Shown one piece after another: positions 33,701 to 42,930 of a DNA stretch of 64,000 bases. The position numbers were made by a program, and so were the translations under genes. The number at the start of each line of letters is the position of its first letter. Position 1 is the stretch's first letter. This DNA is from Methanocaldococcus infernus ME (GTDB lineage: Archaea > AGJL01 > Methanococci > Methanococcales > Methanocaldococcaceae). The stretch spans positions 1,165,390-1,229,389 of the forward strand of contig NC_014122.1 of assembly GCF_000092305.1 (NCBI RefSeq), written 5' to 3'. A model generated the notes under the pieces. It was not told the origin of the DNA. It did no database searches and worked only from the letters and a program-made list of their open reading frames with translations.

Positions 33701-33962
33701 TCTTCTTTATCCTTCCATCTGATAATATAATATAAGTATCTGGATGTAGGCAATGTCCTATCCCAATACTTCCCTCAAGATCTAAAAATCTCTCTTTTTT
33801 AGCCACTTCTTCAACTTTACCAACATCTTTTTTTATAACTAACTTTTCATCAATAACTCCAATCCCACAGCTGTCATAGCCTCTATACTCTAACCTTCTC
33901 AGCCCATTATAAAGAACTTTTGAAGCCTTTCCTTTTCCAATATAGCCTATAATTCCACACAT
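30711..33962 (-). CDS. glmS: Glucosamine-fructose-6-phosphate aminotransferase with large intein
   Basis: 1083 aa precursor, about 590 aa after intein removal. Cys2 is the glutaminase nucleophile (CGIIGY). Glutamine amidotransferase domain with SRWATHGKVSKENAHPH, then two SIS domains (IGMGTSYHACIYAE, TFTSQLTI) and the C-terminal KPRGLAKSVTVE. Makes glucosamine-6-phosphate for UDP-GlcNAc and cell surface sugars. M. jannaschii MJ1420 is also known to carry an intein. The next gene upstream, hypD, ends one base away. Confidence 0.97.
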   Translation of the reverse strand: MCGIIGYIGKGKASKVLYNGLRRLEYRGYDSCGIGVIDEKLVIKKDVGKVEEVAKKERFLDLEGSIGIGHCLHPDTYIILSDGRIKKISELDEDKVLSANFEDLKLYSKKIKKFKHKAPKILYKIKTTFSELITTGEHRLFVVENGKIVEKCVKDLNGNELIGIVRKLNFNFNNGVKFKDVSVEKHYKLDESVRNELRKVREKLRLTRKDVEKITGLKESYITKIENGILESVEEERLKKLCSFYNISFEDIVEKNPIKFPKVPSPELMQIIGYIIGDGYFPSNRSLRLKDERKEVLEKYKELFKNIFNLEGNIRKGDGNYYILEINSKYLVDWFRENVPEVFNKTGSKRTPEFIFKLDDDLVASYLRGLFDAEGCVGTDAKEISIVMTSEQLIREIQFLLLRFGILASYSRARGKKESWKDSHTLIISDKKSLELFKKYIGFTAEDKMEKLDKILSKMKGLNFKYISVPLTKKEIIEFLDVSLKTIKNKEEYCTDYTIEKIIEELNNKGLHDKANYLKKFLDGDIVWTRFKIEKVESDVDYVYDLEVDEYHNFIGNLIVNHNSRWATHGKVSKENAHPHTDCSGKIAIVHNGIITNYMELKEELIKKGHKFKSETDSEVIAHLIEEELKSCKDFKEAVRRALKKVKGTYALAIIHEDHPNLLIGARNESPLIVGLGENEFFLGSDITAFLDYTKRAMILKDKDIVFIENGKIWVENEGKVVEREIIKIDLDISQAEKGGYEHFMLKEIMEQRETLKISSKISEKEIKELSKLIEKYDKVYFIGMGTSYHACIYAEYLFAKLNKLVIAQEASEFLNKGVVDKDTLVIAITQSGETYDTLKAMRFAKERGAKVVSIVNVLGSTATREADLTILMGAGIEIAVCATKTFTSQLTIIYRAFIEYGKLLGKDMRRYEEELKKLPNYIEEVLNKREKIKEIANSLKVSNYIFISKGINLVSALEGALKFKEITYLHAEGMSSGMLKHGTISLIDENMDTIAIVPPKESAVYSSIISNIEEVKARNGKVIAITPTPLKNTINIEVPNVIEEISPIVYAPAYQLLAYYKAVQLGRDVDKPRGLAKSVTVE
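32274..33752 (-). other. Homing-endonuclease intein in glmS (residues 71-563)
   Basis: 493 residues. Starts CLHPDTYIILSDGR after GIGH; ends FIGNLIVNHN before Ser. Two LAGLIDADG motifs: IGYIIGDGYF and LRGLFDAEGCV. Between the splicing domain and the endonuclease lies a helix-turn-helix stretch (LRKVREKLRLTRKDVEKITG, then LKESYITKIENG) of the Xre type. Confidence 0.95.
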
Positions 33963-33963
33963 A

Positions 33964-35022
33964 TTAAACCCCTCTATAATACTTAAAGAAGATTCTACAA
34001 GTTCCTTCTTCAGAAACCATACAGCTACCTACTGGGTTTAGAGGATTACAACTCTTTCCAAACAATTTACAGTCTGTTGGTAATTTCTCTCCTCTTAAAA
34101 TTTTATCACATATACAACCCTTTGGAATCTTCTCCTTAATGTCTGGAATCTCTTCCCTCTCCAAGATGTCATATTTTTTGAACTCCTCCTTCAATTCAAA
34201 GCCTCCACCTTTTATAATAGGGAAGCCTCTCCATCTTTTATCTGAGGGAGTGAAAACTTTCTCTATAATTTTTTGAGCTACAACATTTCCCTCTTCCTTT
34301 ACAACTCTATCATATTCATTCTCAACTCTAATATTATTTTCATTAAGTTGCTTTAAGATCATGTAAATTGAAATTAAGATATCCATAGGTTCAAAGCCAG
34401 CTATTACCATTGGCACCCTATACTTCTCAACTAAGGGATAGTAAGGCTTAACCCCTATAATGGCTGAGACATGCCCAGGGCATATGAAGGCATCTATCTT
34501 ACTGTCTTCTAACAAAAACTCCATAACTGGAGGGGTTCTCCTATGACAATTAAGGATAAAGAAATTATCTATATTTAAGTTTATTAGCTCAGCCCCAGTT
34601 GTTGGAGCAGTGGTTTCAAATCCTATAGCCAAGAATAAAAAATTTTTATCTTTCTCTCTCTTAGCCATCCTTACAGCATCAGTTATACTATAAACTATTC
34701 TTACATCTTTCCCTTCAGCTCTAACATCAAATAGAGATTTTTCACTCCCTGGAACTCTGTAGAGATCTCCAAGGGTAGTTATTACATAATTCTCACTAAG
34801 GTAGATAGCCGTATCTATCTCCTTCTGAGTAGTGACACAAACAGGACAGCCAGGGCCAGGGATAAGTAGTAAATTCTCTGGGAGTAATTCCCTAAGCCCA
34901 TATTTGCAAATTGTATGCTCATGGCTTCCACAGACATGCATTATCTTTAACTCATCAAACTCTTTTGCTAATTCATTTATTTTGGAAGTAACTTTCTTAA
35001 CAAGTTCTCTCATAGAAATCAC
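33964..35022 (-). CDS. hypD: Hydrogenase maturation protein HypD
   Basis: 352 aa, normal length. Motifs CGSHEHTICKYG, PGPGCPVCVT, GFETTAPTTG and the C-terminal cysteine cluster (GCICDKILRG, CKLFGKSCNPLNPVGSC). HypD, with HypC, carries the Fe(CN)2CO group to [NiFe] hydrogenases; here Eha and the F420- and MV-reducing enzymes would be clients. Divergent from the por operon. Confidence 0.96.
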   Translation of the reverse strand: MISMRELVKKVTSKINELAKEFDELKIMHVCGSHEHTICKYGLRELLPENLLLIPGPGCPVCVTTQKEIDTAIYLSENYVITTLGDLYRVPGSEKSLFDVRAEGKDVRIVYSITDAVRMAKREKDKNFLFLAIGFETTAPTTGAELINLNIDNFFILNCHRRTPPVMEFLLEDSKIDAFICPGHVSAIIGVKPYYPLVEKYRVPMVIAGFEPMDILISIYMILKQLNENNIRVENEYDRVVKEEGNVVAQKIIEKVFTPSDKRWRGFPIIKGGGFELKEEFKKYDILEREEIPDIKEKIPKGCICDKILRGEKLPTDCKLFGKSCNPLNPVGSCMVSEEGTCRIFFKYYRGV

Positions 35023-35059
35023 CTAAGTTTATTTAGACAATTAACTAAAATTCTAAAAG

Positions 35060-35070
35060 TTTTTATAAGG
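35060..35070 (+). promoter_or_regulatory. por operon TATA box
   Basis: TTTTTATAAGG, about 50 bases before the GTG start of porC, leaves a leader of roughly 25 bases. It lies in the 85-base divergent region shared with hypD. Confidence 0.55.
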
Positions 35071-35116
35071 ATAATTGTTAATGATTGATAATGACAAATT
35101 ATAAAAGGTGTGGATA

Positions 35117-35653
35117 GTGATTGAAATTAGATTCCATGGGAGAGGAGGGCAAGGGGCTGTTACTGCAGCCCAAATTTTGGCTAAAGCTGCCTTTTATGAT
35201 GGAAAGTATTGCCAGGCATTTCCTTTTTTTGGTGTTGAGAGGAGAGGTGCACCAGTTAGAGCTTTCACAAGAATTGATGATAAAGAAATTTTGATAAGAT
35301 CTCAAATCTATGAGCCTGATTATGTTGTTGTCTTAGATCCAACTCTTTTAGATTCTGTAAATGTCTTAGAGGGGTTAAAGAAGGATGGAGCTGTAATTGT
35401 TAACACTGTTAAAGACTTAGATTTAGGATATAAAGTTTATACACTTGACGCAACAAAGATAGCCTTAGATGTTTTAGGAGTTCCTATTGTTAATACATCA
35501 ATGGTTGGAGCCTTTGCTGGAGCAACTAAGTTGGTTAGCTTAGAATCTGTAAAGAAAGCTATTTTAGAGACATTTAAAGGGAAGTTGGGAGAGAAGAATG
35601 CCTTAGCTGCTGAGAAGGCATACAATGAGATCATAGAGAAGTATGGTGAGTAA
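35117..35653 (+). CDS. porC: Pyruvate:ferredoxin oxidoreductase gamma subunit
   Basis: 178 aa from GTG 35117, giving the family's usual start [22 protein letters not shown] lies six bases before it; a GTG at 35108 overlaps that site. Catalytic gamma domain of the four-part enzyme that interconverts pyruvate and acetyl-CoA + CO2. In autotrophic methanogens it runs toward pyruvate, using reduced ferredoxin. First gene of porCDABEF. Confidence 0.95.
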
Positions 35654-35655
35654 GT

Positions 35656-35913
35656 ATGGTTAATATTGGAGCCATTATCTATGAACCAGGAAGCTCAGTT
35701 AAGAACAAAACAGGAACTTGGAGAGTATTTAAACCTATTTTGAATGTTGAGCTCTGTGTTAAATGTGAAAATTGCTATATCTTCTGCCCAGAGCCTGCTA
35801 TTTATGAGGAAGATGGAGTTTTTAAAATAAATTATGACTACTGTAAAGGCTGCTTAATCTGTGCCAATGAGTGTCCAACTGGAGCTATAACAAAGACAAG
35901 GGAAGAAAAATAA
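35656..35913 (+). CDS. porD: Pyruvate:ferredoxin oxidoreductase delta subunit
   Basis: 85 aa with two [4Fe-4S] motifs (CVKCENCYIFCP, CKGCLICANECP). Electron-transfer subunit between the thiamine diphosphate site of PorB and external ferredoxin or PorE/F. Two bases after porC. Length and motif spacing are normal for archaeal PorD. Confidence 0.95.
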   Translation: MVNIGAIIYEPGSSVKNKTGTWRVFKPILNVELCVKCENCYIFCPEPAIYEEDGVFKINYDYCKGCLICANECPTGAITKTREEK

Positions 35914-35932
35914 TTAAAAAAAGAGGGAAACA

Positions 35933-37066
35933 ATGAAAAAGGTTATAACTGGAACTTCAGCAGCTGCTGAAGCTGTTAGGTTGTGTGACGTTGACGTTGT
36001 TGCAGCTTATCCAATCACTCCACAAACAAGCTGTGTTGAAAAGATAGCTGAATTTGTGGCTAATGGAGAGTTGGATGCTGAATATATAAAGGTTGAGAGT
36101 GAGCACTCAGCAATGGCTGCCTGTATAGGAGCAAGTGCTACAGGAGCAAGAACCTTTACTGCTACAGCTTCTCAAGGATTAGCTTTAATGCATGAACTTC
36201 TCTTCATAGCTTCAGGGATGAGATTACCAATAGTTATGCTAAACACAAATAGAGCATTATCAGCTCCAATAAATATATGGTGTGATCATCAAGATTCTAT
36301 ATCCCAAAGAGACACTGGTTGGATACAACTTTATGCTGAGAACAACCAGGAAACTTTAGATTTGGTTATACAAGCTTATAAGATAGCTGAAACTGTCTTA
36401 CTTCCAGTGATGGTTAATATTGATGGGTTTATCTTAACCCATACAGTTGAGCCTGTTGAGATTCCAGAGGAAGAGAAGGTTAGAAACTTTGTTGGAGTTT
36501 ATGAGCCAAGGCATGCATACTTAGATCCAGATAGGCCAATAACCCAAGGACCTGTAGGAGTGCCAGAGTGTTACATGGAAACAAGAAAACAGATAGAGGA
36601 AGCTATGGAAGAGGCTAAGAAAGTTATTGATAAGGTTAATAAAGAGTTTGAAAAAGAGTTTGGCAGAAAGTATAGTTTAATTGAAACTTATAACTTGGAG
36701 AATGCTGACACTGTCTTAATGGCTATGGGATCAGTTTGTGGAACCATTAAACACTACATCAATAACTATGACAATAAGGTTGGTCTCATAAAGGTTAGAA
36801 CATATAGACCCTTCCCAAAAGAGGAGATAAGGAAAGTTTTAGAAGATTTTGATAAGGTTGGAATCTTAGATAAAAATATAAGCTTTGGAATGAACATGGG
36901 AGCTTTAGCTATAGATTGCTTAACTATACTTAAGGATAAAACTATCTGTAATTATATAGTTGGGCTTGGAGGAAGGGATATAACAATTCAGAATATTAAG
37001 GAGATTGTTGAAAACTTAAGAAGAGCTAAAAAAGATAAAACTGAGTGGATAGGACTAAATAAATAA
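35933..37066 (+). CDS. porA: Pyruvate:ferredoxin oxidoreductase alpha subunit
   Basis: 377 aa. AAYPITPQTSCVEKIAEF and VESEHSAMAACIGASATGAR are standard PorA motifs around the thiamine-binding interface, and the C-terminal half carries the transketolase-like domain (RTYRPFPKEEIRKVL). It forms the catalytic core with PorB. GAGGG ribosome site before the ATG. Confidence 0.96.
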   Translation: MKKVITGTSAAAEAVRLCDVDVVAAYPITPQTSCVEKIAEFVANGELDAEYIKVESEHSAMAACIGASATGARTFTATASQGLALMHELLFIASGMRLPIVMLNTNRALSAPINIWCDHQDSISQRDTGWIQLYAENNQETLDLVIQAYKIAETVLLPVMVNIDGFILTHTVEPVEIPEEEKVRNFVGVYEPRHAYLDPDRPITQGPVGVPECYMETRKQIEEAMEEAKKVIDKVNKEFEKEFGRKYSLIETYNLENADTVLMAMGSVCGTIKHYINNYDNKVGLIKVRTYRPFPKEEIRKVLEDFDKVGILDKNISFGMNMGALAIDCLTILKDKTICNYIVGLGGRDITIQNIKEIVENLRRAKKDKTEWIGLNK

Positions 37067-37081
37067 TTTTTTGGTGAGATT

Positions 37082-37969
37082 ATGCAATTTCCAAGGGAAG
37101 AGTTTTTAGCTCCTGGACATAGAGGATGTGCTGGCTGTGGAGCTTCTATAGTTGTTAGACTGGCATTAAAAGCTGCTGGAAAAGATACTATAGTTACAAC
37201 TCCAACTGGCTGTTTAGAGGTTATGACAACCCCTTACCCAGAAACAGCTTGGAAGGTTCCCTGGATCCATGTGGCCTTTGAATGTGCTGGAGCTGTGGCA
37301 AGTGGGATAAGTAGGGCTGTAAAAGCTTTAAAGAGAAAGAGAGGGAAATTTAAAGATAAAAAGATAAATGTTATAGCTATTGGGGGAGATGGAGGATCAG
37401 CAGATATAGGATTTCAATCCCTAAGTGGAGCTATGGAAAGAGGGGAAGATATTCTCTATATTATGTATGATAATGAAGCTTACATGAACACAGGAATTCA
37501 GAGAAGTTCAGAAACTCCACTATTTGCTGCAACAACAACCTCTCCAGCAGGGAAGGTTTGGAAAGGAGAGGATAAGCCAAAGAAAGACATGCCCATGATC
37601 ATGGCTGCCCATGGGGTTCCTTATGTTGCAACAGCCTGTATAAGCTATCCTGAAGACTTCATGAGAAAGGTTAAAAAAGCTCTCTCAATTGAGGGGCCTA
37701 AATTTATTCATGTGTTACAGCCATGTACCACAGGTTGGGGCTACCCACCAGATAAAACTATAGAAATTGGTAGGTTAGCTGTAGAAACTGGAGTTTTCCC
37801 ATTGTATGAAATAGAGTATGGAGAATTTAGATTAACTTACAAGCCAGCCAAGAGAAAGCCAGTTAAGGAATATATAAGAATGCAGAAGAGGTTTAGACAC
37901 TTAACAGATGAAGACATTGAAAAAATTCAGAAGTATATAGATGAGAGATGTAAGCTTTTAGGCTTGTAA
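37082..37969 (+). CDS. porB: Pyruvate:ferredoxin oxidoreductase beta subunit (thiamine diphosphate)
   Basis: 295 aa. The thiamine diphosphate/Mg motif [20 protein letters not shown] with downstream [12 protein letters not shown] is clear. The N-terminal CAGCGAS and further cysteines bind the proximal [4Fe-4S] cluster. Catalytic subunit. Fifteen bases after porA. Confidence 0.96.
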   Translation: MQFPREEFLAPGHRGCAGCGASIVVRLALKAAGKDTIVTTPTGCLEVMTTPYPETAWKVPWIHVAFECAGAVASGISRAVKALKRKRGKFKDKKINVIAIGGDGGSADIGFQSLSGAMERGEDILYIMYDNEAYMNTGIQRSSETPLFAATTTSPAGKVWKGEDKPKKDMPMIMAAHGVPYVATACISYPEDFMRKVKKALSIEGPKFIHVLQPCTTGWGYPPDKTIEIGRLAVETGVFPLYEIEYGEFRLTYKPAKRKPVKEYIRMQKRFRHLTDEDIEKIQKYIDERCKLLGL

Positions 37970-37994
37970 AGAATTTTTATTAAGGGGGGGGCTC

Positions 37995-38495
37995 ATGAAG
38001 AAGATAATGATGACTAACTACACCTGTGACAACTGTGGAGACTGTATAAAGGCTTGTATGCAGGTTAATAAAGTAGCAAGAATAGGGATATTTGAGAAGG
38101 ATGGGAAATATTTACCAATTGTTTGCCAGCACTGTAGATCAGCTCCTTGTAAAGAGGTTTGTCCAGTTGAAGCCATCTACTTTAAAGATAGCTATGTCTA
38201 TTTAGACTTAGAAAAATGTATAGGCTGTGGCCTCTGTGCCTTAGCCTGTCCATTTGGAGCTATAACAATGGAAGATAAGGCTTATAAGTGTATATTGTGT
38301 GATGGAGAGGAGCCAGCTTGTGTAAAGGCTTGTTCAAAAAGATGCTTAGAGCTTGTTGATGTTAATGAGCTAACATTTGCTAAGAGAGATAAGACATTAG
38401 AGTTATTCAGTAAGATGGGTAAGGGAGGAGGAAAAGAGGTTTTAGATAAAGTGACTACAGAGGCTAAATTAAGCAAGATGGTGGATAATCTATGA
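37995..38495 (+). CDS. porE: Ferredoxin-like subunit PorE
   Basis: 166 aa with [25 protein letters not shown] and [16 protein letters not shown] cysteine clusters, similar to HycB-type ferredoxins. In Methanococcus, PorE and PorF are encoded with the pyruvate oxidoreductase and serve as its electron donors. A strong poly-G run (GGGGGGG) forms the ribosome site. It overlaps porF by ATGA. Confidence 0.92.
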   Translation: MKKIMMTNYTCDNCGDCIKACMQVNKVARIGIFEKDGKYLPIVCQHCRSAPCKEVCPVEAIYFKDSYVYLDLEKCIGCGLCALACPFGAITMEDKAYKCILCDGEEPACVKACSKRCLELVDVNELTFAKRDKTLELFSKMGKGGGKEVLDKVTTEAKLSKMVDNL

Positions 38496-38902
38496 TCAAT
38501 CCATCTTTATGTATAAGTTGTGGGAAGTGTGAAAGGATTTGTCCAAAAAATGGAATATTTATTATTGACAATGTTCCAATAAGATGTTATCACTGTGAGG
38601 GAAACCCTTGCTTGTTAGCTTGCCCAAAGGAAGCCATTAAAAGGATAAATGGGAAAGTGGTTATTATTGAAGAAAAATGTATAGGCTGTGGCCTCTGTGC
38701 CTTAGCCTGTCCATTTGGAGCTATAAAGATGAGTAGAATAGCTATTAAGTGTGATGGCTGCTACTCCTTAGAAAAAGAGCTCTGCTCTTCAGTTTGCCCA
38801 ACTGGAGCAATAAGTAGCTTAGATGAAATAAATGAGAAGAAGGTTGAGAGTACAGTAAATAAGTTAAATATTTTAAAAAGAATTTATGGATTAAAGAGTT
38901 AA
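38492..38902 (+). CDS. porF: Ferredoxin-like subunit PorF
   Basis: 136 aa with three clear cysteine clusters ([42 protein letters not shown]) and a fourth looser one ([12 protein letters not shown]). The run [17 protein letters not shown] and its DNA are shared almost exactly with porE, so the two arose by duplication or share by conversion. Overlaps the convergent hemL by 12 bases. Confidence 0.92.
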   Translation: MINPSLCISCGKCERICPKNGIFIIDNVPIRCYHCEGNPCLLACPKEAIKRINGKVVIIEEKCIGCGLCALACPFGAIKMSRIAIKCDGCYSLEKELCSSVCPTGAISSLDEINEKKVESTVNKLNILKRIYGLKS

Positions 38903-40156
38903 AGCTTTAAACACTTCCTCTAACTTATTTATTGTTTCTTCTACAACTTCCTCATGCTTTATAGATGTGAAGCAACATTCAAACTGTGAAGGTGGAACAA
39001 AGATTCCTCTTTTTAGTAGCTCATGGAAATACTTCATATACTTTTCAGTGTCACTCTTCTTAGCTATGTCATAGTTAATAACTTCCTCCTTGTTAAAGTA
39101 GATCTGAAACATTGAAGCTATTTGATAAATTTTAGCCTCTACCTTATACCTCTCTGAAAGCTCTTTTAGGGCATTAGCTATTTCCTCTGCAAACTTGGTA
39201 GTTTTTTTATAAAAGTTTTCATCAAGTTGTTCCAATGTAGCTATCCCAGCTGTTACTGAAACAGGGTTACCATTAAAGGTTCCAGCCTGATAAACCTTTC
39301 CTGAGGGAGAGAAGTGTTCCATAATCTCCCTCTTCCCTACAATAGCACCAATTGGAAACCCTCCCCCTAAGATTTTCCCCAAGGTGGCTAAGTCAGGAAC
39401 AACATTGAAATATTCCTGAGCCCCTCCTCTTGCCAATCTGAAGCCTGTTATAACCTCATCAAAGATTAATAAGATATTATTTTCCTCAGTAATCTCTCTT
39501 AAAAACTTTAGATACCCTTCTTTTGGTAAGATACAGCCAACATTACCCATAACAGGCTCAACAATAACACAGGCTATTTCATCTCTATTCTCTTTTATAG
39601 CCTTCTCTAAAGCTTCCTCATCATTGAAAGGGACTAATATAGTGTTTTTTGTTGTTTCCTCAGGAATTCCTGGAGAGTTTGGAGTTCCATGGGTTAGAGC
39701 TCCACTACCACTTTTAACTAAGACATAGTCATGGGCTCCATGATAGGCTCCATCAAACTTAATTATCTTCTTTCTTCCTGTATATCCTCTTGCCAACCTT
39801 ATGGCTGACATTGTTGCCTCAGTTCCAGAATTTACAAATCTTACAAGTTCAGCACATGGTACCCTATCAACAACCATCTCAGCTAAGATAATCTCTTTCT
39901 CAGTTGGACAACCATAGGCTGTTCCTAAGTATAGCTGTTTTTCAACTTTTTTTATAACCTTCTCATTTGCATGCCCTAAAACCATTGGACCATAGGCTAA
40001 ACAATAATCAATATACTTATTTCCATCAACATCATATAGATAACAATCCTTAGCTCTCTCAACAAAAAAGGGATAGGGTTTGAAGTATCTAACTGGGCTA
40101 TTAACCCCACCAACTAAATATTTCTTAGCTCTCTCAAACAATTCCTTAGATTTCAT
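38891..40156 (-). CDS. hemL: Glutamate-1-semialdehyde 2,1-aminomutase
   Basis: 421 aa, normal length. Class III aminotransferase motifs [22 protein letters not shown], and the pyridoxal phosphate lysine in [12 protein letters not shown]. Makes 5-aminolevulinate for siroheme, F430, corrinoids and haem-like tetrapyrroles. This supplies F430 of methyl-CoM reductase and the siroheme of Fsr, whose gene is in this window. Single gene. Confidence 0.96.
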   Translation of the reverse strand: MKSKELFERAKKYLVGGVNSPVRYFKPYPFFVERAKDCYLYDVDGNKYIDYCLAYGPMVLGHANEKVIKKVEKQLYLGTAYGCPTEKEIILAEMVVDRVPCAELVRFVNSGTEATMSAIRLARGYTGRKKIIKFDGAYHGAHDYVLVKSGSGALTHGTPNSPGIPEETTKNTILVPFNDEEALEKAIKENRDEIACVIVEPVMGNVGCILPKEGYLKFLREITEENNILLIFDEVITGFRLARGGAQEYFNVVPDLATLGKILGGGFPIGAIVGKREIMEHFSPSGKVYQAGTFNGNPVSVTAGIATLEQLDENFYKKTTKFAEEIANALKELSERYKVEAKIYQIASMFQIYFNKEEVINYDIAKKSDTEKYMKYFHELLKRGIFVPPSQFECCFTSIKHEEVVEETINKLEEVFKALTL

Positions 40157-40261
40157 TTGATCACCTCAGAAAATTCTTTATTGGCTAAATAAAGTTTGCT
40201 TAATTATAATAGTTATGCTCAGACTATTTTTAAATTATTTAAAAAACTCTTTAACAAAGAT

Positions 40262-40269
40262 TTTTATAC
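40262..40269 (+). promoter_or_regulatory. cdhDE promoter TATA box
   Basis: TTTTATAC about 50 bases before ATG 40317, consistent with a leader of about 25 bases. Confidence 0.5.
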
Positions 40270-40316
40270 TGTTACAAAATTTTATAATGATTAATAATGA
40301 TAAATTAGGTGGGTCT

Positions 40317-41480
40317 ATGGATTTAAATGCTATAATAAAAATCTTGGAGAAGGTTGGGAAGATTGAGATTGAGAATATAGTGATAACAGCTGATGAGCTA
40401 ATTATAAATATTCCTTCAGCCCCTCCTGTTAAAATTCCTCAAACTCCAGAGATGAAAGAGAAATTAGTGGAAGAATTTAAAATTAAAGAGCCTGAGGGTA
40501 TAGATTGGGAGCCACCAGTGGAGAAGTATAAAGGAAGAATAAGGGAGGTTTCCTTTGGAAAGCCTAAGAGTGAAGGAGGAAGAGGAGTAGTTGTAAAGAT
40601 TGGAGGGCAAAGAGCTTTATATAGATTTGAAGAGCCTCAGCCAAACCCTCCAGTTGTAACCTTTGACATCTTTGACATGCCAATGCCATCATTTCCTAAA
40701 CCTATAAGGCAGTATTTTGAAGATGTCATGGAGGATCCAGTGGAATGGGCTAAGAAGTGTGTCAAGTTTGGAGCTGACATGATAACTATCCATCATATCT
40801 CAACAGACCCAAAAATTAAAGATAAGTCTCCTAAGGAAGCTGCTAAGCTAATGGAAGATCTTTTACAAGCTGTTAAGGTTCCTTTTGTTATTGGAGGTAG
40901 TGGAAACCCTGATAAAGATCCTTTAGTCCTTGAAGAGTGTGCTAAGGCTGCAGAAGGAGATAGATGCTTATTAGCTTCAGCAAACTTAGAGTTAGATTAT
41001 AAGAAAATTGTTAATGCTGCTATGAAGTATGATCACAATGTCTTAGCCTGGACAATTATGGATCCAAATATGGCTAAGGATTTAAATAGAAAGCTTATAG
41101 ATGCTGGCTTAGATCCAAACAGGATAGTTATGGACCCTACAACTTGTGCCTTAGGTTATGGGATTGAATTTTCAATAAATGCTATGGTAAGGTTAAGACT
41201 CTCTGGACTAAAGGGAGATGAGTTAGTGAATATGCCAATGTCTTCAGGAACCACAAATGCCAATGGAGCAAGAGAAGCGTGGATGACAAATAAAGAGTGG
41301 GGAGATAAGAAGTATAGATTAGCCCTATGGGAGATAACAACAGGTTTAACCATGTTACTCTGTGGAGTTGATCTATTCATGATGCTAAACCCTGTAGCTG
41401 TTAAAACCCTAAAGAAGGTTGGTGAGAAATTAACAAATAAATTTAAGATGCCTAAAAAGGTTGATTGGATCATAGCTTAG
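40317..41480 (+). CDS. cdhD: Acetyl-CoA decarbonylase/synthase delta subunit (corrinoid Fe-S protein)
   Basis: 387 aa. TIM-barrel corrinoid protein with GEVSFGKPKSEGGRGVVVKI-like wording (REVSFGKPKSEGGRG), TIHHISTDPKIKDKSPKEAA and MSSGTTNANGAREAW. I choose ATG 40317, with AGGTGG upstream, over the open frame from 40215, whose extra 34 residues would start upstream of the promoter. Carries the methyl group between tetrahydromethanopterin and the acetyl-CoA synthase. Ten bases before cdhE. Confidence 0.95.
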   Translation: MDLNAIIKILEKVGKIEIENIVITADELIINIPSAPPVKIPQTPEMKEKLVEEFKIKEPEGIDWEPPVEKYKGRIREVSFGKPKSEGGRGVVVKIGGQRALYRFEEPQPNPPVVTFDIFDMPMPSFPKPIRQYFEDVMEDPVEWAKKCVKFGADMITIHHISTDPKIKDKSPKEAAKLMEDLLQAVKVPFVIGGSGNPDKDPLVLEECAKAAEGDRCLLASANLELDYKKIVNAAMKYDHNVLAWTIMDPNMAKDLNRKLIDAGLDPNRIVMDPTTCALGYGIEFSINAMVRLRLSGLKGDELVNMPMSSGTTNANGAREAWMTNKEWGDKKYRLALWEITTGLTMLLCGVDLFMMLNPVAVKTLKKVGEKLTNKFKMPKKVDWIIA

Positions 41481-41490
41481 GTGAGCTTTC

Positions 41491-42930
41491 ATGAAAAAAG
41501 TTAATGCAATGGACATCTATAAGTTACTTCCTAAAAGGAACTGTAAGAAGTGTGGCTATACTTGTATGGCCTTTGCCACCAAGCTATTGGAGAGAGAGGA
41601 GAGCTTAGATAAATGTCCATTTCTTACAGAGGAAAATAGAAAGAAGATTTTAGAGCTTATCTCTCCACCTGTTAGAGAGGTTTCCTTTGGAGGAAAAAAG
41701 AAAGTTGTCTTAGGTGGAGAGGAAGTAATGTACAGATATCAGAAAACCTTCTTTAACCCAACAGCTATTGGAGTAGATGTAGAAGATACTTTAACTGAGG
41801 AAGAGATTAGAGAGAGGGCTAAGAAAATAGAGGACTTTGTCTTTGAGAGAACTGGAGAAAAATTAAAGTTAGACTTTATTGTTATAAGAAACAAATCTCA
41901 AGACCCTGAGAAGTTTGTTAAAGCTATAAAGATTGTTGAAGAAGCTACAGAAATGCCTATCTGCTTAGCAACAAATAACTTAGAAAGTTTAAAGAAAGCC
42001 TTAGATGTGGTTAAGCAAAAACCTTTAATTTACTCAGCAACTAAGGAGAATTTAGATGAGATACTAAAGATCATTAAAGAGAAGAATAAAGAGGTTGCCT
42101 TAGTCTTATCTTCAGGGGATGTTAAAGAGCTAAAGTATATGGCTGCTAAGTGCTTGGTGAATGGTTTAGAAGATGTTGTTTTAGAGCCTTACTTAGACCC
42201 TGAAGATGTCTTCAACACTGTTGATATGAATGTTATGATAAGAAGAAGTGCCATTGAGAGAGGAGATAAATACTTAGGATTTCCAATATTAAATTGTCCT
42301 ATAGTTTCTTACTTCTATGCCTTAAATAACCCTGTCCCACCAGATGAATTTTTCAGTAAAGAGGATAGTGCTAAAATTTATGAAGCTACAGTTTCAGCCA
42401 CTTTATTAAATAGATATGCTGATGCCTTAATTATTCACAACTTAGACATCTGGGAGTTAATGCCAATCTTAACCTTAAGACAGGCTATTTACACTGATCC
42501 AAGGAAGCCTCAAGAGGTTGAGCCTGGCTTATATCCAATTGGAAACCCAGATGAGAATAGTCCAGTTATACTAACCACTAACTTCTCCCTAACCTTCTAC
42601 ACTGTCACAGGAGACTTTGAAAAGGATAATGTAACCTGTTGGCTCTTGGTTATGGACACTGGAGGGAAGGCTGTTGACGTCTCTGTAGCTGGAGGACAGT
42701 ACAATGGAGAGAATGCTAAGAAATTAATTGAAGAGACTGGAATAGCTGAAAAGGTTAACCATAGAATTATCATTCTCCCAGCCTTAGCAGCATCAACAAG
42801 GGGAGATATAGAGGAAAAGACTGGATGGACTTGTGTAGTAGGAACAAGAGACTCTTCACAGGTTGGAGAGTTCTTAAGAAAGAACTGGGATAGGATTTTA
42901 AAAGAGTGGAGAGAGAAAAATAAAAGTTAG
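41491..42930 (+). CDS. cdhE: Acetyl-CoA decarbonylase/synthase gamma subunit (corrinoid Fe-S protein)
   Basis: 479 aa. An N-terminal [4Fe-4S] domain with C18, C21, C25 and C42 is followed by a TIM barrel and the C-terminal cobalamin-binding domain (IILPALAASTRGDIEEKTGW). Partner of CdhD in methyl transfer during CO2 fixation to acetyl-CoA. Four-base convergent overlap with the prepilin peptidase gene. Confidence 0.96.
   Translation: MKKVNAMDIYKLLPKRNCKKCGYTCMAFATKLLEREESLDKCPFLTEENRKKILELISPPVREVSFGGKKKVVLGGEEVMYRYQKTFFNPTAIGVDVEDTLTEEEIRERAKKIEDFVFERTGEKLKLDFIVIRNKSQDPEKFVKAIKIVEEATEMPICLATNNLESLKKALDVVKQKPLIYSATKENLDEILKIIKEKNKEVALVLSSGDVKELKYMAAKCLVNGLEDVVLEPYLDPEDVFNTVDMNVMIRRSAIERGDKYLGFPILNCPIVSYFYALNNPVPPDEFFSKEDSAKIYEATVSATLLNRYADALIIHNLDIWELMPILTLRQAIYTDPRKPQEVEPGLYPIGNPDENSPVILTTNFSLTFYTVTGDFEKDNVTCWLLVMDTGGKAVDVSVAGGQYNGENAKKLIEETGIAEKVNHRIIILPALAASTRGDIEEKTGWTCVVGTRDSSQVGEFLRKNWDRILKEWREKNKS

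Noticed and set aside
40215-40316. N-terminal extension of CdhD from 40215
   Set aside because: It would lie on both sides of the TATA box; ATG 40317 has a ribosome site and the usual family start.
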